A stretch of DNA of 64,000 bases from Prosthecobacter sp. (GCF_034366625.1 NZ_JAXMIH010000011.1:245742-309741), one strand, 5' to 3'; counted from the first letter of the stretch, positions 8,200 through 17,655 are shown. A program made the numbers and translations. Notes: generated from the sequence alone by a model not told the origin.

Positions 8200-9708
8200 A
8201 TGCGCACCTTGCTTTTCATCGCTCTCACCACCTCGGCGCTCGCTCAAGTCGGTCCCAATTACGAACGTCCTGCCACGGCGACACCGCCGCAGTTCAAAGA
8301 CGTGACTTGGCGTGCCGCATCACCCTCCGCGCATCTTTCGAAGGGCGAATGGTGGAAGGTGTTCAATGATTCGCGGCTCAACAGCCTCATGGTCGCCGCC
8401 ACGGCGAACAATCAGCAGCTCAAAGGAGCGATTGCACGCTTCGATCAAGCTCGTGCCGCCGCCCGCATGTCGCGCTCGGACTTTTTTCCGACACTCAGCC
8501 TGCCATTGACGGCGGAACGCCAGCGTACCTCGGAGAACATGCCGTCGGCGTTTCCATTGAACGGCTTGAGCTACAACGGCCCGGCTTACAACGCACCGCT
8601 CGAATTCAGTTGGGAACTCGATCTGTGGGGCAAGCTTCGCCGTCAGAGCGAAAGCACCCGTGCGGATGCCGCTGCGGCGGCAGATGCGATGCACAACGTG
8701 CTGCTTGGCATTCAGGCCGAAGTCGCCGTGAACTACTTCAAACTCCGCACGCTCGACAACGAGATGCGCATTGTGCGCGAGGCCGTCGGCTGGCGCAATG
8801 AGGCGCTCAAAATCGCGGGCGCACGCGTGCAGGCTGGTGCGGGCAGCGAATTGGAACAGGCGCAGGCCGAAACGGAGGTCGCGACGGCTGAAGCGGAGAT
8901 TTCATCGCTCCAAGCGCAGCGCGATCAGCTTGAAAATGTCCTCGCCATTTTGATTGGCACCAGCGCATCGTCGTTTCGAGTGCCCTCATCGACTGGAACG
9001 CTTTCCTCGCCCCCCAGCGTGCCAGCGGGCATGCCGAGCGATTTGCTGGAGCGTCGTCCCGACATTTCCCAGGCCGAGCGTGCGCTCCAGGCTGCCACCG
9101 CGCGCATCGGTGTCGCCAAATCGTACTTTTTCCCGAGCGTGAAGCTCATGGGGCGCGGTGGCTTCCAGAGCGGCGACATCGACATCCTGTTCGAGCCGAC
9201 CTCCCTCATGTGGAACATGGGGCCGAGCATCAGTGTGCCGCTGTTCTCCGGAAACAAGAACCGCTGGAACCTCACCAAATCGAAAGCCGCGCATGACGAA
9301 GCTCTCGCTAGCTACCGTCAGGCCTTTCTCGCCGCGTTGGCCGATGTGGAGACCAGCCTGTCCTCGATTCGCAATCTCAGCACACAGGCCAGTTCCCAGC
9401 AACGCGCCCGCGTCAGCGCTGAAAGGGCAGCGCAACTCGCCAAAACCCGCTACGAAGCCGGAACAAGTCCGTATCTCGATGTGATCGAGGCCAACCGCAC
9501 CACTTTGGCAACACAACGTGCCACCGCGCAGATCGCCGGACAGCGTTTGATCGCGTCGGTGAGTTTGATCAAGGCACTGGGCGGTGGCTGGGATCAGAAG
9601 ATGCCGACGGCGGTGCCTGCGATGACGCCTGATCCTGCGGCGAAGAACACGGATCAAGACAAGCCCGGCTTCTTCTCGAAGGTGAAGGGCTGGTTCAAGC
9701 GCGACTGA
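8200..9708 (+). CDS. Outer-membrane efflux channel (TolC/OprM/NodT family)
   Basis: This 502-residue protein is the outer-membrane exit duct of the RND pump. Starting at the ATG at 8200 it has a signal peptide with an ALA cleavage site (TTSALAQVGPNYERP); the longer in-frame start at 8155 lies inside the permease gene and would spoil the signal. Two OEP repeats follow. Family hallmarks are WELDLWGKLRR, LLERRPDISQAERALQAA and TRYEAGTSPYLDVIEA. Many NodT-type channels are lipoproteins, but no lipobox cysteine is seen here. It completes the operon with the adaptor and permease. Confidence 0.93.
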   Translation: MRTLLFIALTTSALAQVGPNYERPATATPPQFKDVTWRAASPSAHLSKGEWWKVFNDSRLNSLMVAATANNQQLKGAIARFDQARAAARMSRSDFFPTLSLPLTAERQRTSENMPSAFPLNGLSYNGPAYNAPLEFSWELDLWGKLRRQSESTRADAAAAADAMHNVLLGIQAEVAVNYFKLRTLDNEMRIVREAVGWRNEALKIAGARVQAGAGSELEQAQAETEVATAEAEISSLQAQRDQLENVLAILIGTSASSFRVPSSTGTLSSPPSVPAGMPSDLLERRPDISQAERALQAATARIGVAKSYFFPSVKLMGRGGFQSGDIDILFEPTSLMWNMGPSISVPLFSGNKNRWNLTKSKAAHDEALASYRQAFLAALADVETSLSSIRNLSTQASSQQRARVSAERAAQLAKTRYEAGTSPYLDVIEANRTTLATQRATAQIAGQRLIASVSLIKALGGGWDQKMPTAVPAMTPDPAAKNTDQDKPGFFSKVKGWFKRD

Positions 9709-9753
9709 GCACCATCTTGCGCAGCAGTCGAATCGTGCCATCATCCGCCGTGT

Positions 9754-10412
9754 ATGAGCTACATCCCTGGCACCATCAAGGCCGCACGCCTGAAGCAGCC
9801 GCGTCTGACTACCGAGCAAGTCTGGCAGCAGGTGGAGCGGCACCTTGGAATATCGTTGACCAGACCCGCGTGCTCCGAGAATGGGGACTGCGGCATGGAA
9901 CCCTCTTTGAAAGAGACACCATCGCATTATCAGGCCGACGGCCCGGAATGGAGCACGAAGTAATCTTTGATGAGCCGCAGCAGCGGTTCATCAAAATCAC
10001 CCTCCCCGGTTTCTACGGCAACACACTCAGGCTTCGTTCCGGTGCTGTGGGCCTCGGTCCTGCCACGCCGTTGGAGTATTTGGATCGCTGGACGTGGTCG
10101 AATGAGCTGTTTGAGGATGATGCCCGCGTCCTCGGTCTTGTGAATGACTCCGCAGGTCCACGCATCGCTGTCTCCCAGCCGCTTGTCGTCGGGACACGGC
10201 CTGAGCGTGAAGAAATCACCACGTTCATGGAAAAACTCGGCTTCCAGCCAGTTCGTGACACCCATCTCTTCTTCGATGCGCGGCGTGATCTGCTCGTTGG
10301 CGATGCGCATCCGGGCAACTTCCTGTGCAACGAGGACGGTCAGATCTTTGCCATCGACGTGCTTCCCCTGAAGGCCACGGGCAAGTTGCTGGCCTTTGTA
10401 TTGGGAATTTAG
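9754..10412 (+). pseudogene. Frameshifted kinase-like gene (polyvalent-protein kinase type)
   Basis: From the ATG at 9754 the reading MSYIPGTIKAARLKQPRLTT has GC-rich third positions for about 30 codons. After about 9845 the convincing protein continues in another frame: VLREWGLRHGTLF, GMEHEVIFDEPQQRFIKITL, then LLVGDAHPGNFLCNEDGQ and IFAIDVLP. The latter half resembles the Ser/Thr/Tyr kinase-like domain found in polyvalent proteins, with an ATP-site lysine (FIKIT), catalytic-loop GDAHPGN and a DFG-like IDV. The only continuous reading of the second frame would need a TTG start at 9717 and a poor N-terminus. I therefore infer one gene with a frameshift, either real decay or a sequencing error. 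It ends against the convergent synthase gene; the two stops overlap. Confidence 0.55.
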
Positions 10413-11383
10413 GCCGCCAGCTTTCGATACAGCTTCTCCATGGCCTCAGGACTGCGACACGCGATGGCGGCTTGAGCTAAAATGCTCGCGACATCGAGAC
10501 GTGAGATCTTGATGCCTTGCTGGACTTTGTCCCACGACGCAGAACGCATCTTGGCGACGGTTTGAATGCCGAGGAGCAGCGGAAGGGCGGTGGCGTAGCG
10601 AAGTTTGCCGTGGGCGACGTGTTGCACGTAGCGCAGGCCGCATTCGAGGTGCTCCGTGCAGGTTTGCAGCCAGTGGCACCATTCGATTTGGATGTCAGAA
10701 GGCTTGCACGGCAGGTAGCAGCGACCATCGCGGGTATCCTCGCCGATGTCACGGAGGATGTTGATGAGCTGGAGCCCTTTGCCCATGCGCGCGCCCCATT
10801 CCTGCATTTGCGCGGTGGTGACTGCGGGATCGAGTGACGATGGCAGTTCGCTGGCGCAAAGCTGGGTCCAGAATTCGCCGACACAACCGGCGACGAGCCA
10901 GGTGTATTGATCGAGCTCTTCAACGCTGGCAAGGCTGCGAAGCAGGCCGTCGGACGGAAAACGGCGGATGTCGAGCATCTGGCCGTCGATGATGTGTTCC
11001 AGCACGTTTTGAATCGCAGCGAGCGGCGTGGGCTTCATGGTGCGCAGCCAGGCGATGCCATCGGCGAATTTTTCCATGAGGCGGCGTTCGGCGTCGTCGG
11101 ACTGTTGCGGGCAAAACTGCTCCCGCAGGGTGCTGGCGAGCACATTGACGGCAGAATCGCCACGGACGAGCGTGCGATAACGTTCGAGGCAATCGAGACG
11201 CACTTCCGCGCTCACGCTGGCGGTGTCGGCGATGGTGTCTGCCGTCCGGGCGAGCAGGTAGGCGAGGGAAATGGGCTCACGCAGCTCTTTGGGCAGTGCT
11301 TTGAGCGTGAGGTAGAACGAGCGCGACACTGCCGCCAGCAACTGGCCGCCGAGTTCGCGTTCGTGGTGGGTTTCGTCGGACAT
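10409..11383 (-). CDS. Squalene/phytoene synthase family protein
   Basis: This 324-residue enzyme should condense two prenyl diphosphates head to head, giving squalene or phytoene (or the hydroxylated intermediate of the HpnCD route). Both Mg-diphosphate motifs are present: DTIAD at residues 49-53 and NILRDIGEDTRDGRCYLP in the middle. The sequence SRSFYLTLKALP near the start is typical of the family. No carotenoid desaturase, hopene cyclase or HpnE is nearby, so the exact product cannot be decided. Its start region is divergent from the hemW-like gene, about 63 bp away. Confidence 0.88.
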   Translation of the reverse strand: MSDETHHERELGGQLLAAVSRSFYLTLKALPKELREPISLAYLLARTADTIADTASVSAEVRLDCLERYRTLVRGDSAVNVLASTLREQFCPQQSDDAERRLMEKFADGIAWLRTMKPTPLAAIQNVLEHIIDGQMLDIRRFPSDGLLRSLASVEELDQYTWLVAGCVGEFWTQLCASELPSSLDPAVTTAQMQEWGARMGKGLQLINILRDIGEDTRDGRCYLPCKPSDIQIEWCHWLQTCTEHLECGLRYVQHVAHGKLRYATALPLLLGIQTVAKMRSASWDKVQQGIKISRLDVASILAQAAIACRSPEAMEKLYRKLAA

Positions 11384-11395
11384 GACTGGATTCTA

Positions 11396-11416
11396 GATGC
11401 TGGATGCTGGATGCTG
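11396..11416. repeat. Three tandem copies of GATGCTG
   Basis: A perfect 7-bp unit is repeated three times in the short gap between the divergent synthase and hemW-like genes. It may separate or spread two divergent promoters, but nothing in the sequence shows a function. Confidence 0.6.
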
Positions 11417-11446
11417 GAGCAAGCATTCTCTGCAAGTATCCAGCTC

Positions 11447-12535
11447 GTGAACCATCTCTACGTCCACATCCCGTTCTGCCACCGCATCTGCCCGTATTGC
11501 AGCTTTCACAAGCACACGCCGGGCGGCACGGACATGATGGCGTTCGTGGATGCGATGCTCAAGGAGGCGTCAAAGCAGCCGATCAAGCCGCGCACGATCT
11601 TCTTCGGAGGTGGGACGCCAACGATGCTGAGTGATGTACATCTGGAGCGCCTGCTGCGTGGACTGCGTGAGCGGGTGGACATGACCGAGGTGGCTGAATT
11701 CACGATGGAGGCGAATCCGCGCACGGTGACGGCTTCGAAAGCGGCGTTGATGCGTGAACTCGGTGTGACGCGTGTTTCGCTCGGCATTCAGGCTTGGGAT
11801 GAAGCGACGCTGAAGACGCTGGGTCGTGATCATGAACCGGCAGAGGCCGAAGAAACATGGCAGGCGCTCAAAGAGGCGAAGTTTCCGAGTTTGAACCTCG
11901 ACCTGATGTTTTCGATTCCCGGCCAGAGCCTCGAAACGTGGCGCGAAACGCTGGAACATTCGATTGCACTGAAGCCGGACCACATTTCGGCCTACAACCT
12001 CAATTATGAAGAGGACACGGACTTTTTCAGACGGCTCAAGACAGGGGAGTTTCGTGAGGATGAAGGCCGCGATGCGGAGTTTTTCCATCTGGGCATCGAT
12101 TTGCTCGAAGGTGGTGGTTTCGAGCACTACGAGATTTCAAATTACGCGAAGCCCGGCCATCGCTCGGTTCACAACGAAGCCTACTGGCTTGGCGAGGATT
12201 ATCTCGGCATTGGACCCGGCGCGTTTTCGACCGTGGGTGGCCAACGCTGGCACAATGTGAAGGACACGCCACGCTACATGGAGATGACGCTCGCCGGTGA
12301 AAGCACGGCGATGGAAGTCGAGGAACTCACGCCGGAGCAGCGGCGCACGGAGCGCTTTGGACTGGAACTGCGCACGGCACGCGGGCTGCCGCTTGAATTG
12401 ATTGCCCCCGAGTCACGTCGCATGCTGGACACGCTGCGTGATCAGGGGCTGCTGAATTTTGACGCGAGCCATGTGCGGCTCACGCGGGCGGGAAAACCGC
12501 TCGTCGATCCGATTGCAGTGGCCTTGATGGGGTGA
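11447..12535 (+). CDS. hemW: Radical SAM HemW-like protein (coproporphyrinogen oxidase-like / heme chaperone)
   Basis: About 362 residues from the GTG at 11447. The radical SAM cluster motif CHRICPYC (Cys11, Cys15, Cys18) comes within the first 20 residues, and FFGGGTP, GVTRVSLGIQ and ISAYNLNYEEDT follow as in HemN/HemW proteins. The HNEAYWLGEDYLGIGPGA block and overall length favour HemW, a heme-binding chaperone-like protein, over the longer true oxygen-independent oxidase HemN, which has extra N-terminal residues. No ATG lies near the family start, so the GTG is chosen; an open extension upstream runs antisense to the synthase gene and is not believable. It ends one base before the convergent small membrane protein gene. 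Confidence 0.87.
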   Translation: MNHLYVHIPFCHRICPYCSFHKHTPGGTDMMAFVDAMLKEASKQPIKPRTIFFGGGTPTMLSDVHLERLLRGLRERVDMTEVAEFTMEANPRTVTASKAALMRELGVTRVSLGIQAWDEATLKTLGRDHEPAEAEETWQALKEAKFPSLNLDLMFSIPGQSLETWRETLEHSIALKPDHISAYNLNYEEDTDFFRRLKTGEFREDEGRDAEFFHLGIDLLEGGGFEHYEISNYAKPGHRSVHNEAYWLGEDYLGIGPGAFSTVGGQRWHNVKDTPRYMEMTLAGESTAMEVEELTPEQRRTERFGLELRTARGLPLELIAPESRRMLDTLRDQGLLNFDASHVRLTRAGKPLVDPIAVALMG

Positions 12536-13057
12536 TCAACGCGGGATCGCACCGGCTTTCATGGCTGCGGTGGCTCCGAAGCCGATCATACCGATGATGA
12601 AGATGATGTAGATGCAGATCACAATGATCATCATGATGCCGAAGAACTTCCAAAAACGGCGTTGCTCGGTCAACGCGGCATCCAAATCAGCCACGGAACG
12701 TGTGGAGTTGAGCGAGCCGATGCGGTTGGCGAAAGCCCACAGTTTCATGGCCGGATAGATGTAAAGGAAGGCCATGATGCCATAAAGGACCACCAGCACG
12801 ATCATTTCAGCACCGCCGAAGGGGCCTGATTTCGTCTGGCTGGCAAAGCCCATGGCCATCACCGCTCCCATGCCGATGGAAACCAGGATCATGAGCCCGA
12901 CACCGATCCATAGCATGACGGAAATGAAACGCACCCACGGCTTGGTGCCGGCGAGCTGTGCGATCGTGCCTGGTGAAACGGCATCCGCCTCACCACTGGC
13001 GGCACCGTAGAGGTTGGCGGAGGGGGTGGAGTAGGGGTTGGGGAGATTGGATTCCAT
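12536..13057 (-). CDS. Small integral membrane protein (DUF5362-like)
   Basis: From the ATG at 13057 the 173-residue product has a polar, proline- and asparagine-rich N-terminus (SNLPNPYSTPSAN). Three or four hydrophobic helices follow: FISVMLWIGVGLMILVSIGM, MIVLVVLYGIMAFLYIYPAM and IMMIIVICIYIIFIIGMIGF. The TKPWVRFISVMLWIGVGL start of the membrane part resembles DUF5362 proteins, whose function is unknown. An in-frame extension to 13180 would overlap the divergent RDD-gene start and was not preferred. The gene is convergent with the hemW-like gene and divergent from the RDD operon. Confidence 0.7.
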   Translation of the reverse strand: MESNLPNPYSTPSANLYGAASGEADAVSPGTIAQLAGTKPWVRFISVMLWIGVGLMILVSIGMGAVMAMGFASQTKSGPFGGAEMIVLVVLYGIMAFLYIYPAMKLWAFANRIGSLNSTRSVADLDAALTEQRRFWKFFGIMMIIVICIYIIFIIGMIGFGATAAMKAGAIPR

Positions 13058-13170
13058 GATGGGGAGGGGTGTGTGGTGAGCGCGTGCCGGAATATCCCCG
13101 GCATTTGCTGAGGCTACGAAAATAATTCGGTGGTTGTCAAAACCAAACGCCACCGCTTGAATAAGCGGCA

Positions 13171-13938
13171 ATGGCGGCACCTCGCGCGGACACCTTGCAA
13201 TCAGTCGAACTCGCGGACGGCGTGGAGATACAACTCCGTGTCGCCGGTCTGACGGTGCGCAGCATGGCCTACATGATGGATCTGCTCATCCGCATCGGCA
13301 TTTATATCGTGGCGGCGATCCTGGCTTTCTGGCTGCTGGCCGGGGTGATCGGTCCCCAGATGACAGGCGGGTTGATGATGTTGTTCATGTTCTTCATGGA
13401 GTGGTTTTACAATGTGATCTTCGAGGCCGGGCCGCGTGGAGCCACGCCGGGGCAGCGGTCCATGAAGCTGCGTGTGATGAGCCTGACCGGTGGGCCGGTG
13501 ACGCTGGCGCAGGCGGTGATGCGCAACTTTCTGCGTGTGGTGGATTTCATGCCGGGGCTGTATCTCACCGGCATTGTGTGCATGCTTTTCACGAAACGCT
13601 TTCAGCGTGTCGGTGACCTGGTGGCAAACACCGTGGTGACGTATGCGGACCCGCCGCCGGTCATCACGCCGAATGTCGAGGTGCGGGCGGAACGCCGCGC
13701 ACCCTCCCAGGTGCTCACGCGCGAGGAGCAGGCGGCACTGCTCCAGTTCATCGAACGTGCGCCGCTGTGGGCGGATGAGCGCCGTCTCGAACTTGCCGCG
13801 CTGGCGCAGCCTTTGACGCACGCGCCGGGCGTTGAGGGGCTGCGCCGTCTGTGCGGCATGGCGCTGTGGCTGCAGGAGCCTGAGGAGAAACGCGCCGCGC
13901 CGCCGCCGCTGAAAGGAGCTTCGCTGTTTCAATCATGA
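13171..13938 (+). CDS. RDD-family membrane protein
   Basis: This 255-residue protein has an RDD domain over residues 20-165. Its membrane segments include IGIYIVAAILAFWLLAGVIG and GGLMMLFMFFMEWFYNVIFE, with GATPGQRSMKLRVMSL between helices and VGDLVANTVV at the end of the domain. A soluble tail of about 90 residues follows (LTREEQAALLQFIERAPLW). RDD proteins are of uncertain function; some have been linked to ion exchange. It is the first gene of an operon with a SpoIIM-like protein, a DUF4129-like protein, a DUF4350 lipoprotein, a MoxR ATPase and a DUF58 protein. It overlaps the next gene by 4 bp. Confidence 0.88.
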   Translation: MAAPRADTLQSVELADGVEIQLRVAGLTVRSMAYMMDLLIRIGIYIVAAILAFWLLAGVIGPQMTGGLMMLFMFFMEWFYNVIFEAGPRGATPGQRSMKLRVMSLTGGPVTLAQAVMRNFLRVVDFMPGLYLTGIVCMLFTKRFQRVGDLVANTVVTYADPPPVITPNVEVRAERRAPSQVLTREEQAALLQFIERAPLWADERRLELAALAQPLTHAPGVEGLRRLCGMALWLQEPEEKRAAPPPLKGASLFQS

Positions 13939-14906
13939 CTCCGGCTCAGTTTGAAAAAAACATCGAGCCGCGCTGGCAAAAACTGGAGAAACTGCTGACC
14001 GAGGCAGAGAAATCAAAGCCTGCGGTGGCCGTGGAGGAACTGCCCGCCACTTTTCGTCAGGTCTGCCATGACCTGAGCGTGGCACAGCATCGCATGAGCC
14101 CGCAGCGTCTCACGCAGAAGCTGAATGCGCTGGCGATTCGAGCCTACCGTGTGCTGGAGCGCCGCAGCGCCGGCGGCTGGGAGGCTTTTGTGCGTTTGTT
14201 TCTGGTGCAGTTTCCGCAAGCGGTGCGGGCGGAGTGGAAGCTGTTCTGGTGGTGCACCGCGCTGTTTTACCTGCCGGCGGTTCTGATCGCGGTCATCACG
14301 CCCGCTCATCCCGAATGGGCGATGGCGTTGCTGGGGCCGGACAGCATGGTGCAGATCGAGAGCATGTATGGCGAGTCCAGCAAGCCCTCCGACTATGTGC
14401 GCGAAAATTTCGGCTCGGAATTTGCCGCGTTTTGTTTCTACATCTGGAATAATGTCAGCATCGACTTCAAAACCTTTGCCGGGGGCGTTCTCGGCGGTGT
14501 TGGCTCGTTGTTTGTGCTGCTGTTCAACTCGATCTACCTCGGCGCGGTGTTCGGCTACGTGCATTACTCCGGCAATCCGATGACCCTGTACACCTGGGTG
14601 GTGGCCCACGGCGCGCCCGAGCTCACCGGCCTCGTGATTTCGGCCATGGCGGGGCTGCGGGTCGGCCTCTCGGTGCTGCGGCCCGGAAGATTGGAACGAC
14701 GCGCGGCCTTGGTGCTGGCGGGGCGCAAGGCGATGCCGCTGCTCATCGGTGCGGCAGTTTTGACCAGTCTAGCGGCGGTGCTGGAAGGTTTCTGGTCGCC
14801 GTTGGATCTGCCACCGGCAATGAAATTCACCGCCGGCGGCGTGTGCTGGCTGCTGGTGGCGGTTTTTCTGATGTTCAGCGGAAGGAGGCAGGCGGATGCG
14901 GCTTGA
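13935..14906 (+). CDS. Stage II sporulation protein M (SpoIIM)-like membrane protein
   Basis: The 323-residue protein starts with about 95 soluble residues (QFEKNIEPRWQKLEKLLTEA). Several membrane helices follow, including LFWWCTALFYLPAVLIAVIT, VGSLFVLLFNSIYLGAVFGY and the C-terminal VCWLLVAVFLMFSG. The conserved SpoIIM elements NNVSIDFKTFAGGVLGG and VAHGAPELTGLVISAMAGLR are present. In this kind of operon SpoIIM homologues are found in organisms that do not sporulate, next to MoxR/DUF58 genes; their job is thought to concern the cell envelope or membrane complex assembly, which is inference. It overlaps its neighbours at both ends (4 and 11 bp). Confidence 0.9.
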   Translation: MTPAQFEKNIEPRWQKLEKLLTEAEKSKPAVAVEELPATFRQVCHDLSVAQHRMSPQRLTQKLNALAIRAYRVLERRSAGGWEAFVRLFLVQFPQAVRAEWKLFWWCTALFYLPAVLIAVITPAHPEWAMALLGPDSMVQIESMYGESSKPSDYVRENFGSEFAAFCFYIWNNVSIDFKTFAGGVLGGVGSLFVLLFNSIYLGAVFGYVHYSGNPMTLYTWVVAHGAPELTGLVISAMAGLRVGLSVLRPGRLERRAALVLAGRKAMPLLIGAAVLTSLAAVLEGFWSPLDLPPAMKFTAGGVCWLLVAVFLMFSGRRQADAA

Positions 14907-16335
14907 GGACATGACCGTCACGCTGCGTCCGCGCCAGCCGTGGGAGGCCGTGGACCTGGGCTGCGCCATGGTGCGGCGTGATTATGGGCGGTTGTTCGTC
15001 TTGTGGGCCAGCACGGTGTTTCCGCTGTGGGTGCTGGTGTGCGTGCTGCTGCGTGATGCGCCGGTGTGGATTCCGCTCGTCGTGTGGTGGCTGAAGCCGC
15101 TCTATGATCGCGTGCCGTTGTTTTTCCTGAGCCGCGCGGCGTTTGGCGTGCGTCCAGGTTTTGTGGAGACGTGGAAGGAATGGCCGCGCCTGTGGATCAC
15201 GAATTGTCTGCCCGCGCTGCTGTGGCGGCGTTTCTCCTTTATCCGCAGCTTTGCCCTGCCTGCGCAGATGCTGGAAGGATTGAGCGGCTCGGCGGTCAAT
15301 CGTCGCATCCGAACACTCGCGATGGATGGCGGCGGTTCCGGCTTCTCGCTTTCCTATGCATTCTCCAAGATCGAAGCGGTGGCCTGGATCGGCCTGATGT
15401 GGGGGACGTATGATCTGCTGCCGGAATCGGCCACGCCGGACTGGCACGGCATCTTCAACGCCTTTGATTTCGAGAACACCATTCCCAATGCCTTCCTGTG
15501 GTGGGGCGCGGCCTGCCACATGGTCATCGTCACCTTGGTCGAGCCGTTTTACGTCGGCGCTGGTTTCGGTTTGTATCTGAACTGCCGCACGCGCATCGAA
15601 GGCTGGGATGTGGAGCTGGCGTTCCGCCGCATGGCCACGCGTCTGACTTCTGCCGCAGCAGCGATTGTGACCGGTGTGCTGCTGGTTGGTGGCATGCCAT
15701 CGTCCATGCAGGCGGCGGAGGGTGATGAGGCCGCCAAAGTCGTTCAGGAGGTGCTCAAGAATCCCGAGTTCGAGATTCACAAGGTGCAGACCAAGCGCTG
15801 GGTACCGGAATTTGAGGAATCGGACGCGCCGGAAGTGCCGAGCCTCGATTTTCTCGGCGTCATCGGCGAACTGCTGTTCTGGCTGCTGGTCGTCGGCCTG
15901 GTGGTGTGGTTGGTCATCTATCTCGTGAACAACCGCCATGTCTTCATCTCCCGCGGCGCCAGCAAAGCTCCGGTGCAAGCGCCGAAGGTGCTCATGGGCA
16001 TGAACATCACGCGCGAAAGCCTGCCGGATGACATCGTGGCCGCCGCACGTGCCGCGTGGGCAGCGGGAGACTTCAAGGAAGCGCTCAGCCTGCTGTATCG
16101 GGGCTCATTGTCATGGCTGGTCACGCGGCGCCGGGTGCCGATCACAGACAGCGACACGGAGGAGGACTGCCTCGTGCAGGTGCTCAGTGCAGGGGATAAA
16201 ACCGAGGCCGATTATTTCCGCCAGCTCACCGGAGCGTGGGTGCAGGTGGCCTATGCGTCTCTGCCGACATCGAACGCCGAGATGGAGACTCTTTGCGATC
16301 AATGGCCGTTTGTGGAGAAAGGAGGCGCGGCATGA
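14896..16335 (+). CDS. Multi-pass membrane protein with DUF4129-like C-terminal domain
   Basis: This 479-residue protein has an N-terminal membrane part (LFVLWASTVFPLWVLVCVLL, then further helices up to about residue 270). A periplasmic stretch follows, then one more helix (GELLFWLLVVGLVVWLVIYL) and a soluble tail. The tail, EALSLLYRGSLSWLVTRR followed by VPITDSDTEEDCL, matches the pattern of DUF4129 proteins, which accompany MoxR/DUF58 genes in many phyla. No enzyme motif was found. It overlaps the SpoIIM-like gene by 11 bp and the DUF4350 gene by 4 bp, so it is a core operon member. Its function is unknown. Confidence 0.75.
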   Translation: MRLEDMTVTLRPRQPWEAVDLGCAMVRRDYGRLFVLWASTVFPLWVLVCVLLRDAPVWIPLVVWWLKPLYDRVPLFFLSRAAFGVRPGFVETWKEWPRLWITNCLPALLWRRFSFIRSFALPAQMLEGLSGSAVNRRIRTLAMDGGGSGFSLSYAFSKIEAVAWIGLMWGTYDLLPESATPDWHGIFNAFDFENTIPNAFLWWGAACHMVIVTLVEPFYVGAGFGLYLNCRTRIEGWDVELAFRRMATRLTSAAAAIVTGVLLVGGMPSSMQAAEGDEAAKVVQEVLKNPEFEIHKVQTKRWVPEFEESDAPEVPSLDFLGVIGELLFWLLVVGLVVWLVIYLVNNRHVFISRGASKAPVQAPKVLMGMNITRESLPDDIVAAARAAWAAGDFKEALSLLYRGSLSWLVTRRRVPITDSDTEEDCLVQVLSAGDKTEADYFRQLTGAWVQVAYASLPTSNAEMETLCDQWPFVEKGGAA

Positions 16336-17642
16336 GACGATTCGCGGTTCGCGGTTTGATGGCGCTTTTAGCGTCGCTGATTCTCTGCGGGTGCAGCGGG
16401 AAATGGGAGGATTATGAAAAGACGCTTGGCTATCGCGGCAGGGCACGGGTGAATCCGTTTCTCGCGGCGGAACGCCTGCTGGATGAGCTCGGTCACGATG
16501 CGCATGGCGCGAAGTCGCTCACGAAAATGCCCTCGCACGATGCCGTGATCCTGGTCTCGGGTGAGAACGGGCTTCCCGAGGGCCGTGCCAGGCAGTTGCT
16601 GCGCTGGACCTTCAGCGGCGGGCACCTCATCTACTGCCTCGGCGGCACACGGCCCTACAACGATTTTGAAACGCAGTACGGCTCGTTCATTGCCGCCATG
16701 CTGCTGGAGGAGGAAAAAGATCCGGTGCTGGAGCAGCTCGGCGTCGGTGTGCAAAAGCGTCTCCCGGATGATGAGATCAAGGAACTGGCCAAAGACATGC
16801 TGAACAAGGAAGGCGTGAAAGATAGCAAGAAGGCCGCGCCGCCTGCCAAAAAAGATGAAACCAAGAAAGACGACACGAAGAAAAAGAAGAAGCAACCCGA
16901 GGATGATGAGGATGAGGAAGCGTGGCTCGAATCCGTGCAGGAAGTGACGTGGAACGGCCAGACCTACAAGCTCAGTCTCGGTGGTTACCAGCATCTGATC
17001 CTCAAACGCAAGTTGCGCTCTGGCGAGTTCTCCGCCGGATCGAAGAACGAGTCATTGGCGCTGCATTTGAATCACGGCATGGGCAGCGTCACGCTGCTGG
17101 CGCATGCGCGGCCCTTCCGCAACCGCTGGATCGGCGAACGCGATCACGCGCGCTGGCTTTCTGCGCTGGTGGGAGAGCACGGCTCCAAGGAGGTGCTGTT
17201 TGTGGCCGCCACCACCGGCAGTTTCATGGCGCTGCTCTGGCAGCACGGCTGGATGGCGCTCGTGGTGCTGGCGCTGTGCCTCATTTTCTGGCTCTGGCAG
17301 CAGATGCCGCGTTTTGGGCCGCTGGCGGAGGTGGAACTCGATTCCACACGTCATTTTGCCAGCCACATCGGCGCGCTGGGCGAATTTTTCTGGCGCATGC
17401 GCCGTGGTGCGCTGCTCGTGAATGCCGCGCGTGATGCCGTGTGGGAGCGGGTGCGCGAACGGCACCGCTCGCTCGATGACGGCAGCCGCAAAATGAACGA
17501 TCACCTCGCCGAGGAAATCGCCCGCCGCGCCGGACTGCCGGTCAAACGTGTCGCCGCCGCCTTTGATGTGGCACCGCCTGAGAGCGCCCACAACTTCGTC
17601 ACCCTCATGCGCGATCTTCAGGCCATCCGCCGCGCGCTTTGA
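16332..17642 (+). CDS. DUF4350-type lipoprotein/membrane protein
   Basis: From the ATG at 16332 (overlapping the previous stop as ATGA) the product has 436 residues. A lipoprotein-like signal ends LILCGC (Cys21). A DUF4350-like region follows (HDAVILVSGENGLPEGRARQ, LLRWTFSGGHLIYCLGG). Around residues 155-195 there is a lysine- and aspartate-rich low-complexity linker. A single membrane helix (HGWMALVVLALCLIFWLWQQ) leads to a cytoplasmic tail with RMRRGALLVNAARDAVWERV. It belongs to the membrane/MoxR operon. The role is unknown; the family is regularly found with MoxR and DUF58 partners. Confidence 0.78.
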   Translation: MRRFAVRGLMALLASLILCGCSGKWEDYEKTLGYRGRARVNPFLAAERLLDELGHDAHGAKSLTKMPSHDAVILVSGENGLPEGRARQLLRWTFSGGHLIYCLGGTRPYNDFETQYGSFIAAMLLEEEKDPVLEQLGVGVQKRLPDDEIKELAKDMLNKEGVKDSKKAAPPAKKDETKKDDTKKKKKQPEDDEDEEAWLESVQEVTWNGQTYKLSLGGYQHLILKRKLRSGEFSAGSKNESLALHLNHGMGSVTLLAHARPFRNRWIGERDHARWLSALVGEHGSKEVLFVAATTGSFMALLWQHGWMALVVLALCLIFWLWQQMPRFGPLAEVELDSTRHFASHIGALGEFFWRMRRGALLVNAARDAVWERVRERHRSLDDGSRKMNDHLAEEIARRAGLPVKRVAAAFDVAPPESAHNFVTLMRDLQAIRRAL

Positions 17643-17655
17643 ACTGCCTCCTTTC

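Noticed and set aside
10907..11446. Upstream extension of the hemW-like gene
   Set aside because: It is antisense to the synthase gene; HemW-family similarity begins right after the GTG at 11447.
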